From assembly GCA_030748495.1 (NCBI GenBank), contig JASMLX010000037.1, positions 1 through 53,550 on the forward strand: a stretch of 53,550 nt of DNA. The letters are read 5' to 3'. A program made the position numbers and the translations under genes. Numbering within the stretch: the first letter of the stretch is position 1; every line of letters starts with the position of its first letter. The DNA comes from Candidatus Poribacteria bacterium (GTDB lineage: Bacteria; Poribacteria; WGA-4E; UBA9662). The notes below the pieces were generated by a model. The model was given only the letters and a program-made list of their open reading frames with translations, did not search any database and was not told where the DNA came from. Below, piece by piece: positions 45,705-53,550 of this stretch.

Positions 45705-46508
45705 ATGAAAATCTGGTCGCTGATAAAACAGCTGTTTCGTCCACTGTTTTACTCGATTTACCGCCATCGACTTGAGCAACAAGTCGATAACTGGGAGATC
45801 CCACAGCATATTGGCGTGATTTTGGATGGAAATCGTCGTTACGCCAGAAATCTAGGCCTCGCTAGTGTAATCGAAGGACATTACGATGGAGCCGATAAAT
45901 TAGAGGAGTTTCTTGGCTGGTGCGACGAACTGGGCATTAAAATTGTCTCCATCTGGATTTTTTCTCTCGATAATTTTAATAGAGAAGGCTCGGAAGTACA
46001 TGACATCCTGAACGTAATTGAAAAAAAAATGCGGGAGATGGTTAATGATGATAAAGTACACCGCAACCAGGTGCAGATTCGTTCAATGGGAAAAATAGAA
46101 CTGCTGCCTGAGAGCTTACAAGAAGCTATCCGAAAAGCGGAAGAGGTCACCCAAAACTACGATAAATTTATTCTCAATGTCGCGGTTGCTTATGGTGGAC
46201 GGGAGGAAGTAGTCGAAGCCTGTCGTAATTATCTAATTAGTGAAACCGTGAACGGCAAAGATATAGATACGTTGATTGAGGAATTGAATGTCACCTCAAT
46301 TGCATCGCACCTATATACTTCAGACTTACCGGATCCAGATCTAATTATTCGAACTAGCGGAGAAATTCGATTGAGCGGATTTCTAATGTGGCAGAGTGTC
46401 TACTCTGAATACTATTTCTGTGATACTTTCTGGCCAGCCTTTCGAAAAATCGACTTTTTACGGGCGATTCGAGACTACAATCAGCGGCAAAGACGATATG
46501 GCCAATAA
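45705..46508 (+). CDS. uppS: Isoprenyl (undecaprenyl) diphosphate synthase UppS
   Basis: The 267-residue cis-prenyltransferase has catalytic Asp41 in VILDGNRRYARN, EGHYDGADKLEEFLGWC, IWIFSLDNFNRE, and the C-terminal IRTSGEIRLSGFLMWQSVYSE (RTSGE 216-220). It builds the polyprenyl carrier lipid for cell-wall polysaccharide by condensing isopentenyl diphosphate units at the membrane face. TTG at 45702 is in frame, but ATG 45705 is the natural start. The N-terminal 25-residue extension (IKQLFRPLFYSIYRHRLEQQ) is amphipathic and may touch the membrane. Confidence 0.94.
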   Translation: MKIWSLIKQLFRPLFYSIYRHRLEQQVDNWEIPQHIGVILDGNRRYARNLGLASVIEGHYDGADKLEEFLGWCDELGIKIVSIWIFSLDNFNREGSEVHDILNVIEKKMREMVNDDKVHRNQVQIRSMGKIELLPESLQEAIRKAEEVTQNYDKFILNVAVAYGGREEVVEACRNYLISETVNGKDIDTLIEELNVTSIASHLYTSDLPDPDLIIRTSGEIRLSGFLMWQSVYSEYYFCDTFWPAFRKIDFLRAIRDYNQRQRRYGQ

Positions 46509-46556
46509 ACATACCTTCTCAACCTTGATTAAAAATCGGCTAAATTTAAGGCAATC

Positions 46557-47540
46557 GTGAGTGATCCGCTACAAGGCCAGGTCATCCGCGCCAGAAATAA
46601 CTTTTATGACATCCGGGTTGATTCATCGGCTGGAGATTGCAAATCCCATCAAGTACCAAAAATTTTTGTCTGTCAATTACGAGGCAGTCTAAAACGGAAC
46701 TTAAGGTCTGAAACAGGTAAACGAATCTACGCAGACCCAATTGCAGTTGGAGATTGGGTAAGAGTTTCTCCGATTAACGATCAGCAAGGTGTGATTGAAG
46801 ACCTACTGCCCCGGCAGACCAAACTCGCACGTCGTCATCCAAACCCAAGTGGTGTCATCGAACAGATCATCGTTGCTAATGCGGAGCAGGTAATTATTGT
46901 TGCTTCAGCCAAGCAACCTAACTTAAATTACCGTTTCATCGACCGGTTCTTGATTTTAGCCGATTATGGTCAACTGGATGCGTTGGTTTGTATCAACAAA
47001 ACAGATCTATTACGTCCCAAGCAACTAAACAAGCTAACTCAAACGATCCATCAGACCTACCATCCTCTCGGCTACAAAACCTTTTTTACCAGTATCCACC
47101 AACCAGAGAGCATCGAACAATTGCGAGAAGCATTAACCGATAAGTTCAGTGTGGTGGTTGGAGCTTCTGGAGTTGGCAAATCCAGTTTACTCAACACGGT
47201 TCAGCCCGATTTGGGACTTCGGGTGGGCGAAATCAGCCAGCAGGTTAATAAAGGCCGCCACATCACTACCTTTGTTGAGCTGTTCGACCTAGCTATTGGG
47301 GGCGTGGTAGCCGATACACCTGGTGTCCGGGAGGTTGGGCTATGGGGAATTGACGATCAGGATTTAACCCTCTATTTCCCAGAAATGAAACAGCATTTTG
47401 GCCAGTGCAAGTTCCGAAATTGCCGCCACTTAACCGAACCTGGTTGTCGAATTCTACAAGCCCTGCAAAAAGGAGAAATTCAGCAGTTTCGCTATGATAG
47501 TTATGTTGCGCTTGTGGAATCTGACGGGCCTAACAGTTGA
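46557..47540 (+). CDS. rsgA: Ribosome small-subunit GTPase RsgA
   Basis: The 327-residue GTPase assists late 30S maturation. It has an N-terminal OB fold (about 5-85), then a circularly permuted G domain: NKTD 147-150, P-loop GASGVGKS 202-209, DTPGV 253-257. The C-terminal zinc finger has Cys284, Cys289, His291 and Cys297 in CKFRNCRHLTEPGC. The start is GTG 46557, 48 bp after uppS. Its last 40 bases overlap the convergent oligogalacturonate lyase gene tail to tail. Confidence 0.95.
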   Translation: MSDPLQGQVIRARNNFYDIRVDSSAGDCKSHQVPKIFVCQLRGSLKRNLRSETGKRIYADPIAVGDWVRVSPINDQQGVIEDLLPRQTKLARRHPNPSGVIEQIIVANAEQVIIVASAKQPNLNYRFIDRFLILADYGQLDALVCINKTDLLRPKQLNKLTQTIHQTYHPLGYKTFFTSIHQPESIEQLREALTDKFSVVVGASGVGKSSLLNTVQPDLGLRVGEISQQVNKGRHITTFVELFDLAIGGVVADTPGVREVGLWGIDDQDLTLYFPEMKQHFGQCKFRNCRHLTEPGCRILQALQKGEIQQFRYDSYVALVESDGPNS

Positions 47541-48676
47541 GGGGGTATGGCCGCAACATAGAGTTGTGCTGAGCCAGAGATGTCAGAGGTATAGACTACC
47601 ATCTTCTCATCCGGGCTAAAAGAGGGGTGTGGATGTGTCCACTGTGGCCCGTAAACGGTATCAACCTTCATCTCCATCCAACTAAGGGCTTTAGAGCGAT
47701 CTTCTGATTGTGCAGCTTTAGCCCAATCTTCTGCGACTGCATATCGATCTTTCTTCCATTGGCTGCCACCAGATGAACTTTGAGGGTAGCAGATTGCCTG
47801 ATGTTTGCCCGTTCCTACATCAACTAACCGTAATCCAATATCTGGATGAACGGTATCGCAGAGCACTTTTGTCCCGACGCGATTACTGCAAATATGCCAA
47901 GCGTTGAAGTCGGCGATTGTTTTCATCTCTAAGGTTTGGAGCGATATACGGCGAAGTGTATGATGCCAGTGACTAACGATTAACTCCTTTTGCTGACCTA
48001 AAAAGGTTTCGTGAACCAGAAACTCGTTATTGTCGTGCTGGTATAGGAGTCGATTCTCGGAACCGTCGCGCTTGATCGTCCACATTCTTGGAGCCGGATC
48101 ACCAGAATAAGCGATTAGGTCCAGGATTTTGGGGTGGAATTGTGGGTGAATGATGGTCTGATTTTCAGATGTAAAGATCACTTGGCCACCTGATCCATCG
48201 GTTGCCGTGATCGTAATATGTGATTTGTCATCTCTTTTCATGGCTGTTACTAGCCATCGGCCATCGCAACTGAGACTGCACTCTCCCAACCCACCACCAT
48301 CGAACTTGGCTAAAATAGATTCTTCCAAAGTTTCGATAACAATCGACTTGACACTATCTCCGGCTGTATAAAAAAGTCTTGTTCCCTCACCAGAGATGAT
48401 GCCTGAGTAACCATGAACGTCTTCTTCATCGGTCAGTTGCCGGATTTTTCCGTCGGGGAATTCAACCTGATAAAAGTTGGCTCGGCCAGATCTATAAGAG
48501 GTGAAAATTAAGCTTCGTTGGTCTGGCGTAAAGGAAGAGGTTAAAAAGTAGAGGTTGTGATTGATCGAGCTATCGGCAGTCATCTGCCAAATTGGAGTTT
48601 CTGTTTGGGCATCACGAAATTGTTTCAATTCTGAGGGATAGATTGACCCTTTATTGTGAGTGGAAACCGTGGCCAT
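47501..48676 (-). CDS. ogl: Oligogalacturonate lyase family (PL22)
   Basis: The 391-residue seven-bladed propeller is like Erwinia/Yersinia OGL. The blade motifs (SFTPDQRSLIFTSYRSG; DEEDVHGYSG) and Mn-ligand residues fit: His in HPQFHPKI, His222 in VHETFLG, and His/Gln in GPQWTHPHPSFSPD. It cleaves short unsaturated galacturonate oligomers to 4-deoxy-5-keto uronate in the cytosol, following secreted pectate lyase action. AGGAGA lies seven bases before the ATG. Confidence 0.9.
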   Translation of the reverse strand: MATVSTHNKGSIYPSELKQFRDAQTETPIWQMTADSSINHNLYFLTSSFTPDQRSLIFTSYRSGRANFYQVEFPDGKIRQLTDEEDVHGYSGIISGEGTRLFYTAGDSVKSIVIETLEESILAKFDGGGLGECSLSCDGRWLVTAMKRDDKSHITITATDGSGGQVIFTSENQTIIHPQFHPKILDLIAYSGDPAPRMWTIKRDGSENRLLYQHDNNEFLVHETFLGQQKELIVSHWHHTLRRISLQTLEMKTIADFNAWHICSNRVGTKVLCDTVHPDIGLRLVDVGTGKHQAICYPQSSSGGSQWKKDRYAVAEDWAKAAQSEDRSKALSWMEMKVDTVYGPQWTHPHPSFSPDEKMVVYTSDISGSAQLYVAAIPPQLLGPSDSTSAT

Positions 48677-48836
48677 TATGATCTCCTAAGGTGTTGTGCT
48701 TCAAGGCGCTTACTCTGGATGTCATTGTAACCCACTCCTCAGGTAAATGCAACGCTCACTAGTGAGTGGGTTTGACCCTGTTTTCCCTTGCACCACACCG
48801 GGGCGTGTGCTAAAATCCAATTTAGGAGGCAAACGG

Positions 48837-49904
48837 ATGGACCAACTCAGAGTTGCATTAATGGGGGCTAGCAGACGAGCCCAGGAGTATGTTCAAGTCT
48901 TGAAGGTGATGGCAGATCGATTTCGGTTGGTTGCTGTTTGCGACGCCGATCAAGGGACGGCAACCGCTCTGGCTGAAGCGAATGATGCCGCTGCATACAC
49001 CAATGGCGACCAGCTATTTGCAGATGAACAGATCGACTTCGGTATTGTGGCAACCGAGCCGATGGCTGTTCACGACGGAGCCGTTAAAGTTTTGGAACAC
49101 GATGTCCATCTGCTAACCGAAACTCCAATTGGTATCGACCTACCTTCGATTGATCGCTTGGATCGACTATCGCAACTACATCGGGTTATGATTGAAGTCT
49201 CTGAGCCCTATTTTCGGCGTCCTCACGAGCGAATTAAACAAAGGCTCATACAAGAAGACCTGATTGGAGAGATCAATTTTGCCTACTCTCGTTTTGTTGG
49301 GCACGGTTACCACGCCGTTAGTCTCCTGCGGAGCTATATCGGGTTTGACGTGCCACCAACCCGTGTTTGGGGACTACAACGGGATTATGCGGTTGAGGCA
49401 CATAACTTACTCTCCGGTAGCGAAGTTCGATCTGAACAGTGGCAGCATGGGGTAATTGAGTTTCGGGGTGGTGCGCGAGCCGTTTACGATTTCACCTCTG
49501 CCGCTTACCAATCACCTATCCGTTGGCAACGGACTAAATCGACCACGGAAATCTACGGACGCAAGGGAATGTGTGCTGGTATTGATGTTGCCATCGGTAA
49601 CGATTCGGGTCAAGTTCAGCCTATTAGCGTCAAACGACGGACAACCATGATTGAAGAGGTCGAAGTTGTCGAAGCCTATGTGGTTGATTCCGATCCAGAA
49701 ATAGTGTGGGAAAATCCGTACCGAACCTATCCGCTAACCGATGCTCAAATCCCGCTGGCAGATGGCTTAGCCAGTATTGAAAAATCGGTTCGAACCGCCT
49801 CCGCACCGGAATATGGCCTTTTCAACGCTAGAACCGACCGTGAACTAGATCTAGCCATGGCACAGTCCTCGGATCAACAGGGCGAAAGCATCGAGATCCT
49901 ATAG
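48837..49904 (+). CDS. Gfo/Idh/MocA family oxidoreductase 3
   Basis: The 355-residue dehydrogenase starts MDQLRVALMGASRRAQEYVQ (Rossmann with GASRRA instead of GxGxxG). The EKP-equivalent region reads HLLTETPIGIDLPSI, that is TETP. AGGAGG lies seven bases before ATG 48837. The open frame back to 48747 is not needed. It is a probable sugar-acid or inositol-type dehydrogenase, divergent from the 26228 protein. Substrate unknown. Confidence 0.85.
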   Translation: MDQLRVALMGASRRAQEYVQVLKVMADRFRLVAVCDADQGTATALAEANDAAAYTNGDQLFADEQIDFGIVATEPMAVHDGAVKVLEHDVHLLTETPIGIDLPSIDRLDRLSQLHRVMIEVSEPYFRRPHERIKQRLIQEDLIGEINFAYSRFVGHGYHAVSLLRSYIGFDVPPTRVWGLQRDYAVEAHNLLSGSEVRSEQWQHGVIEFRGGARAVYDFTSAAYQSPIRWQRTKSTTEIYGRKGMCAGIDVAIGNDSGQVQPISVKRRTTMIEEVEVVEAYVVDSDPEIVWENPYRTYPLTDAQIPLADGLASIEKSVRTASAPEYGLFNARTDRELDLAMAQSSDQQGESIEIL

Positions 49905-49997
49905 CAAGTAGTTTTGCCTTAATCACGGGTTCTGGCAGGTGACGTTGGTTTTCGACCACCATCCTGTCGAAATGATTACGTTTTTGTTCCAGTTGGT

Positions 49998-50336
49998 TTG
50001 TTTCTAATGGGAGCAATTGCTGGCGGCCGGCTCTCCAAGGGCAACAAGAACGTAGCCCAGCGTCACGTCACTCTCTCCAATTTTTATTGCTGCGACAAAT
50101 TATCCGACACCGTTCTATCAAGCAACCTTGAGGTTCAACAACCCTTTAGTTCTCCTGTTGTTGGTGTCATCTGGCACAATACCGTTGCCTTTTGTGATTG
50201 GATTAGCGCAGAAACGGATCTATCTTTTCGTTTACCCATCGGGACAGAATAGAAGGAAGCAACCCGTGGAACTGATGAACAGGAATATATCTGGGATAAT
50301 CAGGAGAAGAATTCCAATGCCAACCTTGCAGAGTAG
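49998..50336 (+). pseudogene. Decayed FGE/SUMF1-like gene
   Basis: Residues PVVGVIWHNTVAFCDWISAE, TDLSFRLPIGTE, TAG (50250-50252), then KEATRGTDEQEYIWDNQ follow the SUMF1 fold (PVVGVSWHDAVAFCDW...RLPTEAEWEKAARG). The TAG replaces the expected Trp. The upstream part starts FLMGAIAGG. The stop at 50334-50336 ends it; the C-terminal GFRxV part is missing. Possibly once a lipoprotein like the 608 gene. Confidence 0.7.
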
Positions 50337-50827
50337 TCGAAGAAACAGTTAGTCGACGTCAGTTTTATATCGATGGTGCAGGGTCTTTCTACAGATGTTA
50401 CGGTATAATTGGAAACTGCTACTAGTAGTGTTCTGACTGATTTTACCTTGAAGCCTACAAGTACTCTCCAGATATTAGGTGCCGGAGAAGCTAAAGCCGG
50501 ACGAAGAAAAGTGATTTGCAGTAGATCTTGGCCGGAACCAAATAGGTATATACAAGAGTACATACTAACATTCATGAAAGGCATTTTTCCGCAACCTGGT
50601 AGCTGAATTTCGTAGAGTGTTGCGCCGGGCTCTCAGCCGATGAAACGCACAGGGTTCTTGGCCCTTCAGCACTATCCAAGCAGAATGGAACACTAACGGT
50701 TCTTGGTCGGTTTTATGCTTTTCATAAGTACTAAACTCAGCACAACATCTCAAAGATCAGGAGAAAGAGGAGCCGGGTATCGGTCTTCAGTAAATCAAGA
50801 AAATTACGCTAAAAAGGAGCGCAATAT
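50337..50827. other. Intergenic, no gene recognised
   Basis: Short frames only (e.g. 50409-50606) without family resemblance. The right end carries the ribosome site of the lactonase gene (AAGGAG at about 50814). Confidence 0.4.
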
Positions 50828-51859
50828 ATGAAGAAAACCAACGGTAATCGCTGTGTTGTCTTTGTTTCGCTAACCGGGGATCAACAGATCAAATGCTACG
50901 ACTTGGATCTTAATTCAGGCGAGCTAGAGTTGCGATCGACTAGCAACGCTCATGGCCCCTCCGGGGCTCTCTATCTGCATCCGTCTGGAAAGGTGATGCT
51001 GGTAGCTCATGTGGAGTCGACGACATTAGCCGGTTTTCGGCTCGACACAAATCTCGGCCAGTTGACGTTGATCAATAAAATAGATACCGGCATCAATATT
51101 CCGGCTCATCTAATCACGGATTGTACAGGTCGCTTTTTGCTCACCGCTTACTATGGTGGCGGTGGGGTTACCGTACACCGATTGGGCGATGACGGCACAA
51201 TTGAGGAACAGGTACAGTATATCGATACCGGCGAAAAAGCTCACGCCATTCATGCCGTAGATGAGGATCGTTTCGTCTTCGTGCCGCATGTTTGTCCGAT
51301 CAATAAGACCAGCCAGTTTCACTTCGACTGTAAGTCCGGTCTACTTAGTCCCAACGACCCCGCTGAACTTCCGCCCCCCGATGATCAAACCGGCCCACGC
51401 CATATCTGTTTTCGTCCCCAAGGGGATGTTGCCTACATCGTTAACGAGCAGGGTAATACAGTAACCGCTCACCGTTACGATGCTGGGACCGGAACACTTG
51501 AGATCTTCCAGAACATCTCGACATTACCGCCGAACTATACAGAGGGCGGGGCCACCGCCCACGTGGAAGTTCATCCAAATGGAAAGTGGGTTTATGCCTC
51601 TAACCGTGGCCATGACAGCATTGCGGGCTTTAATATCGACACCGATGGAACACTCAGGCCATTCGGTTACTTTTCGGTTCCAGCTAGCCCCCGATCATTC
51701 AACATTGATCCGACAGGTGAATATTTGTACTGCGCTGGTGAGTCCGCCAACATTATGACCTCCTACCGCGTAGATGCGGCAACCGGTGAATTACATGCGC
51801 TGCAAGACTACGAAGTTGGGAAGCAGCCGTTTTGGGTAATGGTGACAACACTGGATTAG
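50828..51859 (+). CDS. Lactonase-family seven-bladed beta-propeller
   Basis: The 343-residue protein resembles the Pgl/6-phosphogluconolactonase-type (cycloisomerase 2) family: GPSGALYLHPSGKVMLVAHV, HVEVHPNGKWVYASNRGHDS, NIDPTGEYLYCAGE. Propeller repeats occupy nearly the whole chain. Such proteins hydrolyse sugar lactones, e.g. 6-phosphogluconolactone in the oxidative pentose phosphate path, though many have other lactone substrates. AAAAAGGAG precedes the ATG by eight bases. No signal peptide. Confidence 0.9.
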   Translation: MKKTNGNRCVVFVSLTGDQQIKCYDLDLNSGELELRSTSNAHGPSGALYLHPSGKVMLVAHVESTTLAGFRLDTNLGQLTLINKIDTGINIPAHLITDCTGRFLLTAYYGGGGVTVHRLGDDGTIEEQVQYIDTGEKAHAIHAVDEDRFVFVPHVCPINKTSQFHFDCKSGLLSPNDPAELPPPDDQTGPRHICFRPQGDVAYIVNEQGNTVTAHRYDAGTGTLEIFQNISTLPPNYTEGGATAHVEVHPNGKWVYASNRGHDSIAGFNIDTDGTLRPFGYFSVPASPRSFNIDPTGEYLYCAGESANIMTSYRVDAATGELHALQDYEVGKQPFWVMVTTLD

Positions 51860-51976
51860 ATCGGAAAACATCCTAAACTAAAGGAACTTCACTGTCAATG
51901 GTTGTTCGAAACTTTTTGAGAACCATGCGCTGAATTTTTACCCGTTCGTTAATCTAAACCAGATCTACATAAAGAA

Positions 51977-52005
51977 AGCCTGGTCGCCAAAATCGCGACC
52001 AGGCT
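51977..52005 (-). terminator. Intrinsic terminator, 11-bp perfect stem
   Basis: AGCCTGGTCGC (51977-51987), loop CAAAATC, GCGACCAGGCT (51995-52005). Read on the minus strand the stem is followed by TTTCTTTATG, the T-rich tract expected of a terminator for the basic-protein gene. On the plus strand it may also stop the lactonase gene. Confidence 0.82.
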
Positions 52006-52050
52006 CGTTAGACTGACATCCGGAGATAAAGTCTTTCGCTGTATGGTAGA

Positions 52051-52608
52051 TTACTTGTCCGCTGGTTGTTTTTTCTGCTCAGGTGAGGTCGACTCGACAC
52101 CATACCCTTTGATCAATTCTTGGATGGTTGCCTTCATTTGCTGGCGGTGCTGTTGGCGTAAATTTTCGACTGCTTGACGGATCTCTTGGCGTTGTTCTTC
52201 TGTCAGTAATTTGGCCAACTGAGGCGGTAGCGCCCTACCAAATCCACCCTTCATCATCTGAGGGCCTCCTCCTCTGAATCGACGATCTTCTGACATTCGT
52301 TGTCTTCGACGATGATGCGATCGGTGACCGCCTTGCCGATAATTAGCCTCTCGACCGTGATTCCTTCGGCCTTTGCGATAGTTACCACGTTTCATCTGAC
52401 GACCTTTGCGTCGAACGTCACCACGCCAAGAATGCGATCGCTGTCCCCTTTTTTTGCCAATTTCTTTTGGCTCTGTTTTTTTCCCCTCTTCTACTTGCTG
52501 CTCTTTCGTGACCGCATCTGGTTTATCGGTCTCTGCCATAGCGGGTAATGTGGTTACTATAATAGCAGCGAATAATATCACTATTACGGTTGAAATTTGC
52601 TTTAACAC
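52051..52608 (-). CDS. Secreted Arg/Gly/His-rich basic protein with Spy/CpxP-like end
   Basis: The 185-residue protein starts at GTG 52608, with GGAGG eight bases upstream. The TTG at 52623 is in frame but less likely. A signal peptide (STVIVILFAAIIVTTLPAMA) is followed by an acidic/polar stretch, then a very basic region (about 50-120) rich in Arg, Gly and His, and a helical tail (LPPQLAKLLTEEQRQEIRQA, RQQHRQQMKATIQELIKGYG) with the LTxEQ pattern of Spy/CpxP-type proteins. It is likely periplasmic or surface, and nucleic-acid or metal binding is possible. Function unknown. Confidence 0.75.
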   Translation of the reverse strand: MLKQISTVIVILFAAIIVTTLPAMAETDKPDAVTKEQQVEEGKKTEPKEIGKKRGQRSHSWRGDVRRKGRQMKRGNYRKGRRNHGREANYRQGGHRSHHRRRQRMSEDRRFRGGGPQMMKGGFGRALPPQLAKLLTEEQRQEIRQAVENLRQQHRQQMKATIQELIKGYGVESTSPEQKKQPADK

Positions 52609-52824
52609 TTGATTGTCCTCCAAAATTGTTGTTCTGCTTTATTTAGACAGTGCAACTGATTATTTGTTCGGTAATTCTCGAAAAAATCAGGTCAGGTAGT
52701 TTTTTTTGAAACGTTTTTAACTCGAGTTTAGAGTGAACAAGCTATTTTCAGGTTGATTATTATCAGCCTGTTCGAGTTGCTCTCTCTGTTACTATTTCCC
52801 ATTTTATGCCCCTTGACGCTGTTT

Positions 52825-53550
52825 TTCATCATAATCATGACTTTTGCCCGGATCCGGTGGCTGGAATTTTTGGCCTGTTGGACTCCACCAGTCCCTGGCG
52901 TCTTTGACCTGCGGTTCGTGGGTTTTCATGTCGCCATGGTGAGTGACAACACAATCCATCCACAACCTCACTTTTCAAACTCCTCAATAATTGAACTCAG
53001 CCATAACCAATCATCGTAATCTGAACCCAACGATGTAACGTCGGCCTGGTCGGTTGCCATGCCACCTTCATGCCCCCAGCCAGCTGGAGTTGATTGAACC
53101 TGGACTCCATTGACCGGCGAAGGCCGTAGCTTTCAATCACCTCCTCTGGCGTTAATTAACCAACCAGTGGATTTCCAATTGCCACTTTGACTCTTAAATT
53201 GAGACCAAACAACTCCAACCGGACGACCATTTAAAAACCGGGCTGTCAGTCTCTGACGGCGAGACCCAACAACTTGCTCTTTACCATCACTCAGTTTTCT
53301 TTCCATGGGCGATCCGTTTCGGTGTCTATTTGGCTCCATACTTTCTGGGTCAGCCTCTTGGTTTTATCTTTACTTTTGGCTGGTTCATCAGACAACCGGC
53401 CCAATAACCTCCAAACCACCTTCCAGCATTGACTGAATCCAGGTACGTCTCAGATACCAACTATCGACCAGCCCCCGAATTTTAATCCCGGAACCAGGTC
53501 TTGGCTGCAATCAACTGTACTGGCACGGGGTATTAATCTGGATCACCGTG
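52825..53550 (-). pseudogene. IS4-superfamily transposase relic at right edge
   Basis: Minus-strand frames give WYLRRTWIQSMLEGGLEVIG, LTPEEVIESYGLRRSMESRF, NQLQLAGGMKVAWQ and TLHRWVQI, as in Y-(2)-R-(3)-E transposase C-termini; the last signature Lys is replaced by Gln. Stops and frame changes occur throughout. The N-terminal end extends past the window. It belongs to a different subgroup from the 31833 relic. Confidence 0.75.

Noticed and set aside
1..53550. Genome-wide stop-codon reassignment (e.g. TGA as Trp)
   Set aside because: TAA, TAG and TGA all occur inside dead frames, while intact genes such as fumC, rsgA and uppS end normally. Frameshifts accompany the stops.
1..53550. CRISPR array, tRNA or rRNA genes
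   Set aside because: No regularly spaced identical repeats and no tRNA or rRNA signature were found on reading both strands by eye.

Overview
Organism. The gene set looks like an uncultured, probably marine or sponge-associated bacterium of the Poribacteria/Latescibacteria type. The pointers are a LamG protein with a conserved-looking C-terminal tail, a phytanoyl-CoA dioxygenase-like protein, two UxuA-type mannonate dehydratases, PmoA-like DUF6807, pectate lyase PL1, oligogalacturonate lyase PL22, ceramidase, several Gfo/Idh/MocA oxidoreductases and FGE-like proteins. This is inferred from gene families I recognise; there is no rRNA or marker-gene tree here.

Layout. 1-3900: an IS4-type transposase relic, an FGE-like lipoprotein, a DUF6807 protein and about 1 kb without a readable gene. 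3.9-14.3 kb: amidase, pabB/pabC-like genes, a HAD phosphatase, fumarase C, LamG, TPR and a large lipoprotein, then a dead solute-binding lipoprotein and an IS30 relic. 15-24 kb: a zinc phospholipase C-like protein, mannonate dehydratase 1, phytanoyl dioxygenase, lipoprotein, GH32 and mannonate dehydratase 2, with broken genes between them. 24.0-26.0 kb: a two-gene operon of a thioredoxin-fusion protein and a UGSC-motif protein that is readable only if an in-frame UGA is decoded as selenocysteine. 26.2-29.6 kb: Gfo/Idh oxidoreductase, pectate lyase, cupin. 29.7-43.9 kb: a decayed zone of broken esterases, a DUF499 tail, a sulfatase tail, a DUF5107-like gene, a CARDB/DUF1349-like gene cut by an IS5 element, an IS630 relic, and URO-D-like and GNAT relics. 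The M42 peptidase, M24 peptidase and ceramidase in this zone are intact. 44.4-52.6 kb: Gfo/Idh, UppS, RsgA, oligogalacturonate lyase, Gfo/Idh, an FGE relic, a lactonase-like propeller and a basic Arg/Gly-rich secreted protein. 52.8 kb to the end: another transposase relic.

How the genes fit together. A scattered pectin/uronate theme is visible: secreted PL1, PL22, a cupin that could be KdgF-like, and two UxuA homologues. GH32 adds fructan or sucrose use, and several sugar-type dehydrogenases and a propeller lactonase fit sugar oxidation. Housekeeping genes (fumC, pabB, uppS, rsgA) are interspersed, so this looks like ordinary chromosome rather than a compact island.

Most notable. First, the UGSC selenoprotein candidate coupled to a thioredoxin-like fusion protein. 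Second, the very high load of pseudogenes and IS relics: about twenty broken genes carrying all three stop codons plus frameshifts, which argues against a recoded stop and for genuine erosion, with some contribution from homopolymer errors possible.
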